From Sphaerolaimus hirsutus (lineage: Eukaryota > Nematoda > Chromadorea > Monhysterida > Sphaerolaimidae): a stretch of DNA of 64,000 bases. The notes under the pieces were generated by a model that ran no database searches, was not told where the DNA came from, and saw only the letters and a list, made by a program, of their open reading frames with translations. The position numbers and the translations under genes are program-made. The DNA lies in NCBI GenBank assembly GCA_964036195.1, contig OZ038456.1:1426001-1490000 (forward strand). Reading direction: 5' to 3'. Every line of letters begins with the position of its first letter. Position 1 is the first letter of the stretch. Below, piece by piece: positions 36,101-46,675 of the stretch.

Positions 36101-39100
36101 CCGTTTTAACTCTAGTCACAAAGTAAAACGTCAAAGGCACCCACCACTCAATGGGAACACTGCCACGAATTTTCGAGTGAAAAAGCGCCCTAAATGCTCT
36201 CGCCCAAACTAGCGACACTTTATTCGAAAGGCTTCGGACCACCTCAGCGAGCACTTTGCGTCGGCCAGCGATTGTAAGTGCGGTTCTGCAATGGATTGGT
36301 TTTATTGTCGAAATAGTTTTTTCTTACGCCATTGTGAAGCAATTGGGCATGAAACATAATAATAATAATGATATGGCATAATAATAATAATATCGATAAA
36401 AATCCTTTCAAAAAAAGCTTGAATTGCAACGGAAACAAAACTCGCAACCTAGATCACGGGACCTACACAATCACTATAGAAAAGTGCCATTTCTGGTATC
36501 TCCATGTATGGCCCGAAAAGGAGGAAAGTAGCCGCCGACCCCCTTCCCCAACCCAAATCCACGTTCTTGATTAACAGGCGTGAAAGGAGCTGAGATGTCC
36601 AGAGGGTCTGATGTCCAGGGGTCATTCACCCGGGGGTGTGTCGGTGCACAAGTAGCAAAAGTAGTAGAAGGGCGCCATGGTGCGACGTACACCTCTGATC
36701 ACCCACACGTAGACACTTCGAAAATTTTGATAACAGGATGTGCCGCGGGCGAACTGTAGCTTGACGGCCAACTTCGGCACATACAAAAGTAAGCCCCAAC
36801 ATTTGTTTAAAGGTATATATAGGCGACCGCCTGTGAAATCCCCTGTGGGCCGAGTAAACGGCCCACAGGGGATTTCACAGGGGGTCGCCTATATGAACTT
36901 TTTAACAAATGTTGGGGTTTACTTTTGTATGCGCCGAAGTCGGCCATCGAGCTACAGTTCGCCTGGAGCACATTACTTTATAAAATTTTTCAAGGTGTCT
37001 ACGTGTGGGTGATCAGAGGTGTACTTTGGCGCCCTCAAATAGCGCCATTCCATCACTAATCATGTGTGTATTTGATGTTTTTGGAGGGGGGTCGCAGGGG
37101 TTCAATATATGGGATTTTTAAAGCTTTAGAAGGAAAAAAGGGAGAAAAATAGCTAGATACATATGTAGAAAGCTGGATCGTTTGGGCGGTAACCCAACCC
37201 CCTCTAACCCCCATACTGAACCCCCGCAGTGCCCATGAAAACCCAGTGCTCAATTATGGGTGCCGTACCTAAGCACCAGGTTTTACATTGGCACCGGACA
37301 TTGCTACTTGTGCACCGGGTTTACTTGTGCACTGGTCCTGCGCCATTCACCCAATCACCCCCCCCCCACTCACACAGCGGACACCAAAACCACCAGTCTC
37401 ACATTGCCCCAGTGCCACATGCTGTGCACATCGTTCACGCCAGCCCAATAGGACAACAAATCGTGCACCAAATTTTGGGTGCTAGTGCGTTCTAAAGCGA
37501 TTGGACTGAGACAGGCGACCACCGTGCAGGGGGGTTCCGGTTTCGCTGAGATTGAAAAATGTGAATTTTTGGCGAAGTGTTAGGGTGGGATTAGTTTGGG
37601 CAGGTTTCAGGGTTTGATCGATTTTAGGGTTTCGATGTCGTAGGGCTCTGATATTTATTAACTGATTTTTGAGAAAAAGTGTATTGAATTTTGAAAAAGG
37701 CAGAGTTGTACAAATACTGGTATTTTGAGAAAACGTAAACGTAAACGTAAATACCTTTTCCAAATCAAAAGTATAAATACTAAAACGTAAGGTATTTTTA
37801 AAATACCAAGGAATACGTAAAAAAGCGTAAACGTAAAAATGTTATATGTGGCGTATTTGCCACTGTGCTTTGAAAAATACCATTTTTTCACCTTTGGATG
37901 GGTCAATCGCCGATTTCCATGATATCTTCATGTTTCACTACATGCTCACCATAATCAACAACATGAGTGAGACAACTATTATTTTTATTAATTATCAACT
38001 GATTGTTTTAGCAAATTTCACAAGCCCATGGCTAAATGGTCACTCTACAGCCACCTATGTAAGGGGAACAGACAGTAATTTCAGTGCATTGAAACTTTTA
38101 AAACTGTTTTAGTTTATTTTGGAAAAACACTCCATCAAATATACTGTGAAATCTGCCACACCTATCTGAAGAGGGTACCTGGAATTGTGTTGAATTTTGA
38201 ATCATAAATATGAGCTTTCTTTCACTATTTTGTTCATAATTTGTTGTCAGTTTATTACAAAATACAGTTACCTATATTCTCTGTGCAGCATTGACTATTG
38301 TCGGTAGACAAATGGTGACTATGTGTCGGAGTTTATAAAATGTTTCAGTTATTGTTTGTAATCATCCTAATCGCTGCACTAAAGTGATCGGCACTTTATT
38401 CTGATGGTTTTAAGTGCTTGACAATCAAAATCTGTAGAGAATTCATGGAAATACGCAGTGCCGTCTGAGGGCGCGGCCACTAAGAAACGACGAAATATCA
38501 GAATTTTTACGTTTTCCCTAGTACCTGGGTGTTTTGGTCAGAAAAACGTAACAAAACGTAATGGTATTTTTGGAAAACGTAAACGTAAACGTAAATATAA
38601 ATACCCGAATAACCGGGTATTTCGGGAAAACGTAAATACGTTTTTCCAACTCTGGAAAAAGGTCATAAATTTACCAACAAATCAGATTTTTATACTAGTG
38701 AAAAAACATTTGATATTTGATTCACTAGGTGCTTTGTCCAACAAACCTGCGCAGGCTCGAAATAAATAACAACGTGAACTTTACCCAGTTTCGATTTTTC
38801 CTTCTAAATTTTAACGATCAGTAACCGATTCGTGTCAACGAAATTCAACCGACTTTTGGTTATTTATGTGAGTTCCACTTTTCTATGACATAGAGCATAG
38901 TTTACTTTATATCGTCATGACACAATTTTCATTCTTTCAGTTAAATGCGGTGCTTTTAATTTTGTGTTATTTGGTTGACATCCAGTTGACACGAATTTGC
39001 GATGTCAACTAGCGTGCGTCAGCCCATAGTCGCGAAAATGAGTCTGTGCCTCAGTGCACGTAAACTCCCAGTGCATGTAGACTCCCAGTGCATGTAGGTC

Positions 39101-42100
39101 TACTCCCAGTGCACGTAAACACTCAGTACACGTAAACTCCCAGTGCATGTAGACTCCCAGTGCACGTAAACTGCCAGTGCACGCAAACTCCCAGTGCATG
39201 TGTGCACTCTGTTCGCTGTGCGGTGCGGCCGCAACTTTGCCACCCCCCATGGCAATTTGGTATTTGAAATTACATTTTGCCATTTTTCTAACACTAGTTC
39301 AGAATGTCCGACTAGTCTTTGCATTTGTAATTTTTTTGAATTTATATGCAAATCAAAATTTGTGGTTTTCATTTTCATACAAAAATATTTACAAATGCGT
39401 GCATGCACGGGGGCAGCAAAGTTGCGACCGCGCCGCACAGCGAACGGAGTGCACACATGCACTGGGAGTTTGCGTGCACTGGGAGTTTACGTGCACTGGG
39501 AGTTTACGTGCACTGGGAGTCTACATGCACTGGGAGCTTACGTGCACTGGGAGTCTACATGCACTGGGAGTTTACGTGCACTGACAGTTTCAGCCGCGAA
39601 AATCATCAAAAACACAGCAACAGACCCGCCCCATCCGCAATCAATCGCAACGGTTTTCTGTCGATTCTCCGCAACAAATCGTCCCCAAAAGGGTCATCCC
39701 GTCTGCGCCAATTGTGAAAAGCGGTCACAAAATCAAAATTGTGAGTCGACACGATTTTGCGCGATTTGTCCAGATCTTGGAGACTCTGTGGAAATGTACG
39801 ATAAATATATTGGGGTATATTGTGAGAGGGCTTTAGTATTTATTGGGCAGCCGCATTGATTGGGTAGCCCAAAGCATGCTTTTATGTTCTATTGGCCCTA
39901 CACACACTAGTTTTCACCGTGACATGTGTGAAAACTGAAATGGCCACATGGCGACATTCAGCCTGCTCTTTTTGTATGCTATAGGTGTTTTAGTTTTAAA
40001 ATTTTCAAATTGTAACTTTTATTAAATTAAATTCAGATTTAATTTTAATTAAATCATTCAACCGGGTTCATTGATTTGCATTTTAAAAAATTTCAGTTTT
40101 CCCACGAAGTCACGGTGAAAACTAGAGTGTGTAGGCACAATATAACCCATTACTCGATTTCTTTTTATCATTTTTTTCGAATTTGAGTGTTATTACAGCA
40201 AATATTTAAGATCACTCCCGGGGGTATTTTTTCCTCAGAATTTTTTGAGGGGGACTTATTCGAGGGGGGAGTCATTTTTTCGTCAGAATATGTTGGAAAT
40301 TTTTTCCAATTGATTTGTATGAACAGGGTCAATAAAGTTCATCAATCAATTTAATTGAAGCTGCGTTTTCACTGTCACCTGTGCCGACAATTTTTTTTTG
40401 TTTGAATTAATGTCATTAAAATTGAATATTTGTCGTGTCGGAAACCTATATCTCGATCAACCTTTTTGTTTCAGGACAGTGTTGAGGGACAAATCTACAA
40501 AACCCCTGCAGTGATGCTTAAACACAACTTAGGTGTATATATTTACCGTATTTCCTCGAAATACCCCCCCTCAAAATGGGCACTATGAATTTATTAACAC
40601 CCCCCCCCCCCCCAAATTCAGTTTATACAGAACGTAGATGACAAAAGCTGCGTTCTGTGATTCGGGAAATGCGGAAAACAGATTAAAACAATGACTATGT
40701 TATGTTAGAACAGGGTTTATACTGTCTATGTACTTATATAAGTCTATATAGTCTTATAAATGGCGGTTTTTGTTGCATTTTTCGACGTCTGTGTACGTTA
40801 CAGACAACGATTTACTACTGGGATTTCAAAAAATTCCCGGCGATATAATAAACCCCCCTCGAAATTTCCACTCTGAAAAAATAAACCCCCCGGGGGGTAA
40901 TTCGAAGAAATACGGTACTTAAAGTAAAGAGTAAAATAAACTTTAGCACACAAATATTTTCATTTTCAAGGCATAATAAACCAGCCAACGTTCTGACACG
41001 TTCAGTTTGCGAAATGTGTCGAGGAAATTTCATCATTGGAACGCTAATAATCGCGGCCAATTTACGTGGGACAGAGCTAAACAGAAAGCAATTTAGCCCT
41101 TTGTGCATATTTAGCGATCCATTGGCCCTGCGCACACTAGTTTTCACACGAAATTTCGAAAACTCATAAATGAGCTTTGAACGTGTTTGAGTTTTCCACA
41201 ATGAGTCATTTTCAACCTTCGTCAACTGTAGTTGACGGCCACCTCATTGTAGAAAACTCAAATGCGTTCTAAGCTGATTTGTGAGTTTTCGAAATTTCGT
41301 GTGAAAACTGGTGTGCGCAGGCATAATGGTAACCAGCTAACTAATGATGGGGTGGCCTATGAATTCCAGACATTTTAAAGTTAAAGTAGCAGAATATCAG
41401 AACATGTGCTATAATGGCGCTGCGCACACTAGTTTACTGCCAGTTTTTGGTAAACTCATAAATCGGCTTTGAACGCATTTGAGTTTACCAGAATGAGGCG
41501 TCTGTCAACTGCAGTTGACGGGGATTCAAAATAATTTAGTCTGGTAAACTCAAATACGTTCAAAGCTGATTGATGAGTTTATCTGGCAGTAAACTAAAGC
41601 AATAAGTAGAGTGTTATAGGTAAACTCGTAAGTGATGTGCGAATTCACAAAGAAAAGCATTTATTTATGTGAAATATCCTATAACCCGGTAATAACATGT
41701 CCCCAGGTAAACTCCGGTTACTTTACACCCTGCACGTGTGGTTCCCGCTGGAAGTGTGCCAACATGGTTAACATGTGCGAGTTTCATAAAAAGATGACAA
41801 AATTGATTGTTGTTATAATGTTATTCATTAACATATCACATCGATTATTTATTTTTCCTCTTTTTACGGAAGTCGCCATGTTAATAATCATTGGCACGCT
41901 TCCAACATGAGACATAAATCAGTGCGAGGGCAGAGTATCATGTACGCCGAGTATAGTTTCCTAACGCTTTCTGTGTACTTATCTGTGAGCGAACTTAGGA
42001 ACGTGTCAGCTATTTTATCCAGGCATAAATATATTGCATTTTGAAGTGAAATTGAGATTTGGCGGTCAGTGCGCTGCGCCCGTAAAATCTTCAACGCGGA

Positions 42101-42133
42101 TAAACACTTATGTTCTCTGGTTTTGGTCACCAT
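33121..42133 (-). CDS. Unknown 341-residue protein, seven exons, start to stop (listed 5' to 3' on the minus strand)
   Basis: Exons on the minus strand: 42133-41966 (ATG after an in-frame TGA), 39785-39626, 37491-37374, 36285-36120, 35359-35193, 34218-34039 and 33187-33121 (TAA). They total 1026 nt, exactly 342 codons, with all six junction phases agreeing and GT-AG sites throughout. Landmarks: ISISLQNAIYLCLDKIADTF, HNFDFVTAFHNWRRRDDPF, LVHDLLSYWAGVNDVHSMWH, RAFRALFHSKIRG, PAIGGKPVLEGVDLLKWFYF, EVTPRQVDKLFWLFVRD and the end RYNEEFEKHYFDRIMDKW. It appears helical and hydrophobic-rich without a clear signal peptide; I recognise no family. AATAAA lies 113 nt past the stop. It converges on the BTB gene. 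A hAT-like MITE with an 8-bp duplication sits directly on the donor at 36119. Confidence 0.7.
33246..33984. mobile_element. AATAGAACGGC-word MITE containing a nested CCGTATTTCC MITE
   Basis: The outer tips CCGTATTTCTTCTAATAGAA and TTCTATTAGAAGAAATACGG are flanked by TA. AATAGAACGGCAGG words line both ends. A CCGTATTTCC element (33404-33817) is nested. Simpler copies lie at about 3775-3895 and 8765-8990. Confidence 0.75.
34620..35030. repeat. Remnants including a truncated GATCCC hAT end and a GTTGTTTCGC palindrome
   Basis: TTGTCAACACGTTGTTTCGC and its inverse surround 34745. At 34965-35020, GGGATCGGGATTGG followed by ATCCCGTTTGAACCCTA is the right end of the GATCCC hAT-like family (compare 53673-54250). 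Confidence 0.5.
35961..36114. mobile_element. hAT-like MITE, GGGACC family, at a splice donor
   Basis: Tips TAGGGTTCAAACGGGA and TCCCGTTTTAACTCTA are bounded by perfect GTCACAAA duplications (35953-35960 and 36115-36122). On the minus strand the duplicate reads TTTGTGAC and contains the donor of the exon ending at 36120, so the intron begins five bases before the transposon. Confidence 0.85.
36664..37056. mobile_element. Long hairpin element with GGCGCC tips
   Basis: The block from GGCGCCATGGTGCGACGTAC to its inverse near GGTGTACTTTGGCGCC is a near-complete inverted repeat with arms of about 170 bp. The arms meet at GGCCCACAGGGGATTTCACA around 36845-36880. The right tip CGCCATTCCATCACTA is the GGCGCC hAT tip. 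Confidence 0.7.
37701..38654. mobile_element. hAT-like MITE, ACGTTT family, inverse copy of 4649-5496
   Basis: Tips CAGAGTTGTAC and CCAACTCTG are bounded by perfect GAAAAAGG duplications (37693-37700 and 38655-38662). ACGTAAACGTAAACG words line both ends. It lies in intron 2 of the minus-strand 341-residue gene. Confidence 0.85.
39025..39594. repeat. Foldback element built of inverted arrays of an 18-bp unit
   Basis: The left arm carries about seven copies of a unit like ACTCCCAGTGCACGTAA and the right arm about eight inverted copies (TTTACGTGCACTGGGAGT). Between them are a further inverted pair (GCACTCTGTTCGCTGTGCGG) and an AT-rich loop. CGCGAAAAT near 39030 and again near 39596 could be a 9-bp duplication. 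Confidence 0.75.
39890..40140. mobile_element. MITE, ACACACACTAGTTTTCACC tip, copy 2
   Basis: GGCCCTACACACACTAGTTT at the left and GAAAACTAGAGTGTGTAGG at the right are inverted. The interior matches 15622-15872 in reverse orientation. Confidence 0.7.
40475..41169 (+). CDS. Weak two-exon candidate inside an intron of the minus-strand gene
   Basis: A segment at 40475-40532 follows a strong CTTTTTGTTTCAG acceptor and ends TTAG/GTGTAT. A second runs from 41006 and can read to a TAA at 41167. Phases agree (1 to 2 nt) and give DSVEGQIYKTPAVMLKHNL then CEMCRGNFIIGTLIIAA. Against it: no start codon or other exons found, a MITE begins at about 41126, and the opposite strand of the second segment is also open. 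No family recognised. Confidence 0.25.
40546..40915. mobile_element. TA-flanked CCGTATTTCC MITE
   Basis: CCGTATTTCCTCGAAATACC at the left and a GAAGAAATACGG end are TA-flanked. Its centre (CAGAACGTAGATGACAAAAG) is shared with copies at 33404-33817 and 63077-63507. Confidence 0.75.
41126..41626. mobile_element. Two tandem MITEs, GCGCACACTAGTTT tips
   Basis: The first (about 41126-41326) has CTGCGCACACTAGTTTTCAC tips; the second (about 41412-41600) has CTGCGCACACTAGTTTACTG tips. Inner words differ (GAAAACTCA against GTAAACTCA), although both carry GTCAACTGTAGTTGAC-type centres. Confidence 0.65.
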
Positions 42134-43679
42134 TCATAACTATTTATCTGTCTATAATCATATCAGAAAGTCGTGTGAAAAAGTCTACCTATAATCAAGA
42201 CCATAATTATCTGTAGGACAAATTTAATCCTGCCCCATTATCACCCCCAATTAACCCCCCCCCCAAGATTTCCAGGTCCATTGACTGCAAAAAACACCCC
42301 CCCCCAACTGCACGAAAACACAAACATGCGTGCACGCAGTTCGGGGGGGGGGGGTGCAGCCATTGGTCACGCGAAGCGACGTGACATGCGCCGCCAGCAC
42401 CTAAAGTAATGCATGAGCTTTTGCCCGCCGCGACGCACTGTCCACCGGTTTACTGAGTGTGACAAGACTTGTGACGGGTGCTCTGTTGTCTAGACGTTTT
42501 TTTGTGTAACTGTTGCGTGTGTGACGAAAAAAAAACGGAAAATAGTTGAGGCGTCTAAATACTTCTAAAAGTCGACAAGTCCAAAATATGAAAATTTCGA
42601 GATAGGCCCGGAAACGTCATCTGGGGCTACTTCCGCACATTTTTTATCATTTTCCATAAAATTTTTGACCTCACATGCCCATATGGCAAAGTGCCAAATT
42701 TGACATTTTTAGTGAAAAATGCAAAAATTTCGGGCAAGAAATCGACAAGAGTAAAGTTAAATGATAAATGATGAGTTAAGAGACAAGAGTAAAGTTAAAT
42801 GACAAATGATTAGTTAAGAGATAAGAGTAAAGTTCAGAGTAAAGCAAGTGTATCCAAAAAATTTTTCTCGTATCCAAATCTTATGTTTTTGTATCCAAAT
42901 CTTATGTCGAAAAATAGGATTTGGATATGAAAAAAAGGTTAGGATACACTTGCTTGACTCTTAACTTCACTCTTATCTTTAACTTATCATTTGTCATTTA
43001 ACTTTACTCTTGTCTCTTAACTCATCATTTAACTTTACTGTTAACGTGCCATTGGTCATTTTACTCAACTTTTAACTCTTAACTTTTCCACTTGCGGAAC
43101 TGGCCCCTGCTCTCCCGAGGTCTCCATGGGCAACTGGTTCGCTCAGTTGAATATCTAGGCAGAGCAAATTCTGAGTATTTTTGCCACAAATTTAACTCAA
43201 AATCATTCATGTGGTCCAGGGGTAGGAAAGGGGGGTTCGGAGAGGGGGTTACCTCCCCCCCCCCAAACCGCCCAGCTATCTATCTATCTCAGGGGCAAAA
43301 TTTTGGGCTACTATCCTCTAACCGCCCCCCCCCCCAAATCGGCCAGCTATCTACCTATCTGGGGCAATTTTTGAGAAACACGACCCCAATTTTCGCTCAA
43401 AACTGCGATTTTTCATAACTTTTTTATAGATTTTCACCTCCGAAATCACTAGTTCATGTGTCTAACTGCCTATTTTCAGCTATTTTTGGTAGTATATGTG
43501 ATTATATACCCATTTTTCATTTACTTTTAGCGATTTTTCTCCCTTTTCTTCCTTCTATGCCTATAAATATATTGATTGATTTTACCGTGAAATAACAGAT
43601 TTACGTATTTTTCACGCTTTCACTCTCAACATCCGATTGTTTGCCTCGTTCAATTATTCTAACTGTACATGTATTAATA

Positions 43680-43842
43680 GTCCCACACACGCTAGTTGAC
43701 ATCGACACCAAATGTCAACTGGTTCCATTCCTAATTCAAAGGTTGCGTTTGAACGTCATTTGTTCACTTCTCAGCAAGCTTTGAATCGGGATCGGCACCA
43801 GTTGAGATTTGGTGTCGATGTCACCTAGCGTGTGTGGGGCCT
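43680..43842. mobile_element. MITE, CACACACGCTAGTTGACATC tip
   Basis: CCCACACACGCTAGTTGACA and the inverse TCACCTAGCGTGTGTGGGG define a short element of about 160 bp. Relatives with the same tip are at about 46405-46643 and 50398-50626. Confidence 0.7.
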
Positions 43843-43890
43843 ATATACCAACTTTTGCATCATTTTCAATTACAATTATATCCACAAAAG

Positions 43891-44027
43891 CAGAGATTTA
43901 CCACAAACAGGGCGGAGGTACAAATTCAAGTAGACTCTGCTACACCCGTTTTTAACAAACCAATTGTTGTCACAAAGTCAGAAATACCTATAAGCATTTC
44001 ACCGCCACAACTCACGTTAGCTACCAT
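43891..44027 (+). CDS. Weak single-exon candidate
   Basis: After CCACAAAAG the plus frame reads RFTTNRAEVQIQVDSATP, then PIVVTKSEIPISISPPQLT. Residue content looks coding and the frame is open well past it. No confident donor, partner exon or family was found. Confidence 0.25.
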
Positions 44028-45534
44028 GTCATTGTTCACTGTATTGCAAGTCATTAGCTCTATTGTAACTGGGACTATGTGCCCCCTTGTAGATAAAATT
44101 ACCACGTACCACATTACTTTGATGATAAAAAACACATTAACTATTTTGTGCCTGCTTGAGTACATGATAGAAAACATGATGCAGTAAATACATACTGGCT
44201 GCATGCATGCACCAACTGAACTCCACTCTTATTGTTTTAGATATTTACATGCATAAATACCCAGTGACTAAGAAAAAGCTTTGTTTTTGTTACATGCTGC
44301 AAACATTTTGCTTGGGAAGCTTCCTTTGGGTTAAATAAGATCTGTATTTTTCATGATGGTTAACATTTATTTGGATTTTTTTTTCAACATTATGTAGGGG
44401 AAACAACATAATAAATATATGATATTTGTCTGATTATTTTGTTGGTAGATATTTGAAAAGACTTTAATTAATACACGCCAAATATACACCCTGATGGACA
44501 TGCATGTAAATTTCAGTAAAACTAATTCAAACTAATCTAGAGTTTTAAAACTAATTCATTTATTGCCTGTGTGACAACCATAAAAAGCAGTCACTAGTGT
44601 GTAGATAATCAAATAATGTTAAAATGTATTTAGTACATTGAACAGTGGCTTAGTAAACCGTGTTGGAACATGCAAATATCTACACATCTAGTTGATGATC
44701 ATTATCAGAAAAATTTAGTTTGTTCCCTCACCCACATTTCACTAAGATCAGGGGAGTAGCCAGGCCAGGCCCCCCCCTTCTTCCTGGGTCAGAGATGAAA
44801 GATCATACTTTTATTGAGGATATTGTAGGCAGTCTGCAAAAATTTTGCGCATTTCCTCTCTACACAAGTATGTTATTCATATATTTATGTATATGTTTTA
44901 GGATTAAAAACACCACTGCAAATATACCGTATTTGCTTGAATAGTTCCCCCCCGTGAATAATCCCCCCCCTCGAATAATCCCCCCATGTAAGACGAGTGA
45001 GGAAATAATAATTCCCCCCTCGAATAATCCCCCCCTCTAAAGATCTGATTAATTTGTTCTACCTAATTTTAATAAAAATGGCATGTTTTTGTGTTTATAA
45101 GGCATGTTTCGAGAAATGAGTTGATGGAAACATGCTTGAACATTTTGACGAAATAATAATTCCCCCTTGAATAGTTCCCCCCCTCAAAAATGTCTGACGA
45201 AATAATAATCCCCCAGGGGGATTATTCAAGCAAATATGGTACTTAACGCGGTGCCCAGTAGGTAGATTTCAGCCCATTTTACCCCCCCCCCTGCCGGAAA
45301 ATCCTGGCTACCTCTCTGACTGAAATACAATTCATCAAAGTGTAGAACAGGAGTGAACTAATATAGGGTACACAAACAAGTGCACGCAGTATGTGCCATT
45401 ATATGAGCATTTCAGCGTGAGCAAGCCTACCCAACCCAAGGCACAATTTGCAGGCATCAAAGAAATGGCACAGAGAACAAAGAGGTTTTATTTCAATATC
45501 CCTCCCCCTGAAGGCTGTAGCTTGCATCACATGC

Positions 45535-45952
45535 AGGGACGTATCCAGGATTTTTGAGCGGGGGGGCTGCTTGTTTACGGAGGCCGACGAGCGGGGGAGG
45601 CTCAGCCCCCCCCCCTAATATTTTACGTACAGAGTGGCGGAATGGCGCCATGGCGCTGGCGCCACTATTAGGCGCTACGCCATTTCGCCATTGGCGTTGG
45701 CGCCAGCGCCATGGAACGCTGTAAATGTATGTAAATATACGTACAAATACAATTGAGTATGTTTATAAGGATTTCGGCAACAGGGAGCAAATCTATTGAT
45801 AATACATCACGTCTGGTGAAAAATGCGCGCTCGCGCGCAAATTTTTTCTACGCTGACGTTGAAAAAGTGGCATTTTTCGGCCACTTTCTGGTCTCACGCC
45901 GGGAAGGGGGGGGCTGCAGCCCCCCCCCCCGCCCCCCCCTGGATACGGCCCT
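45535..45952. mobile_element. Element with GGACGTATCCAGGATTTTTG ends and poly-G/C blocks
   Basis: CAGGGACGTATCCAGGATTT at the left and CTGGATACGGCCCTG at the right are inverted, each followed by a G or C run and GGCTCAGCCCCC-like sequence. A small GGCGCC element is nested at about 45634-45712. A relative is at 56033-56338. Confidence 0.65.
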
Positions 45953-46675
45953 GATCACATGTACACCGTGGAGTATTGGGAAAGCTCAGTGCAATTTTGT
46001 TGAGTGTGACACATGTGACAGAAAATATTTGTCATACCATTTGAAGGGAACAGATTTTTATGAATTTAGGTTTGGTTGAAAATAAAATTTCTTTCTTTTT
46101 GATGTTGAACCACCCTGTTATTTACGATAGTGTCACAGATCACCACACTCAAACACTTTAGTTTAAGCGTTCTCTAGCGGAAATATTGTGACTTGCAAAG
46201 CGTAACATTACTAAATTTACTAGTCGGCTATATCGAGGCTTGTAAAATTAAATCACACAATGGCAAAATTTCATTTGCTGACCACTAAACACCACAGTAT
46301 AACCAGATTCCTTTTCAAATGGAGTAGTAAATATTTATACATGCCCTTGTAGGCACTAGGCTGCCATCCCAGCAGTGAGCAGATAAAGTGCACATTTCCG
46401 ACACACACACACTAGTTGACATAAAAATTAGTGTCAACTAAATTTTTGTAATTTGTGATTTCAACTTTCCTATGTGATAGAGCATAGGTAGTCAATTTTA
46501 TATCGTGACATTCAATTATCATTGTTTCTGTTTTCAATTTTCATCGTTTCTGTTAAGTCTGATGCTTTAATTTTTTGTGTTATTTATTTAGTTGACATTA
46601 AGTTGACATTTATATGCAATGTCAACTAGTGTGTGTGTTGGCCCAGATGGAATGATGGTATTCTCAGCATTGTAC

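Noticed and set aside
37229-37495. Plus-strand Pro/His-rich frame after a CCCCCGCAG acceptor (HSHSGHQNHQSHIAPVPH)
   Set aside because: The minus strand at 37491-37374 encodes LVHDLLSYWAGVNDVHSMWH with a GTGAGT donor and phases that fit the neighbouring exons.
39177-39584. Long frames with repeated CTGSLRALGVYVHWE-like peptides
   Set aside because: They are translations of an 18-bp repeat array in a foldback element, not a repeat protein.
39025-39594. CRISPR-like array of evenly spaced 18-bp repeats
   Set aside because: The units are nearly contiguous, variable and arranged in two inverted arms without unique spacers, in a metazoan-type genome.
39594-39859. Plus-strand frame with a zinc-finger-like pattern (VCANCEKRSQNQNC, then FCAICPDLGD)
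   Set aside because: The opposite strand at 39785-39626 is an exon of the 341-residue gene with matching phases at both ends. The cysteine pattern is its shadow.
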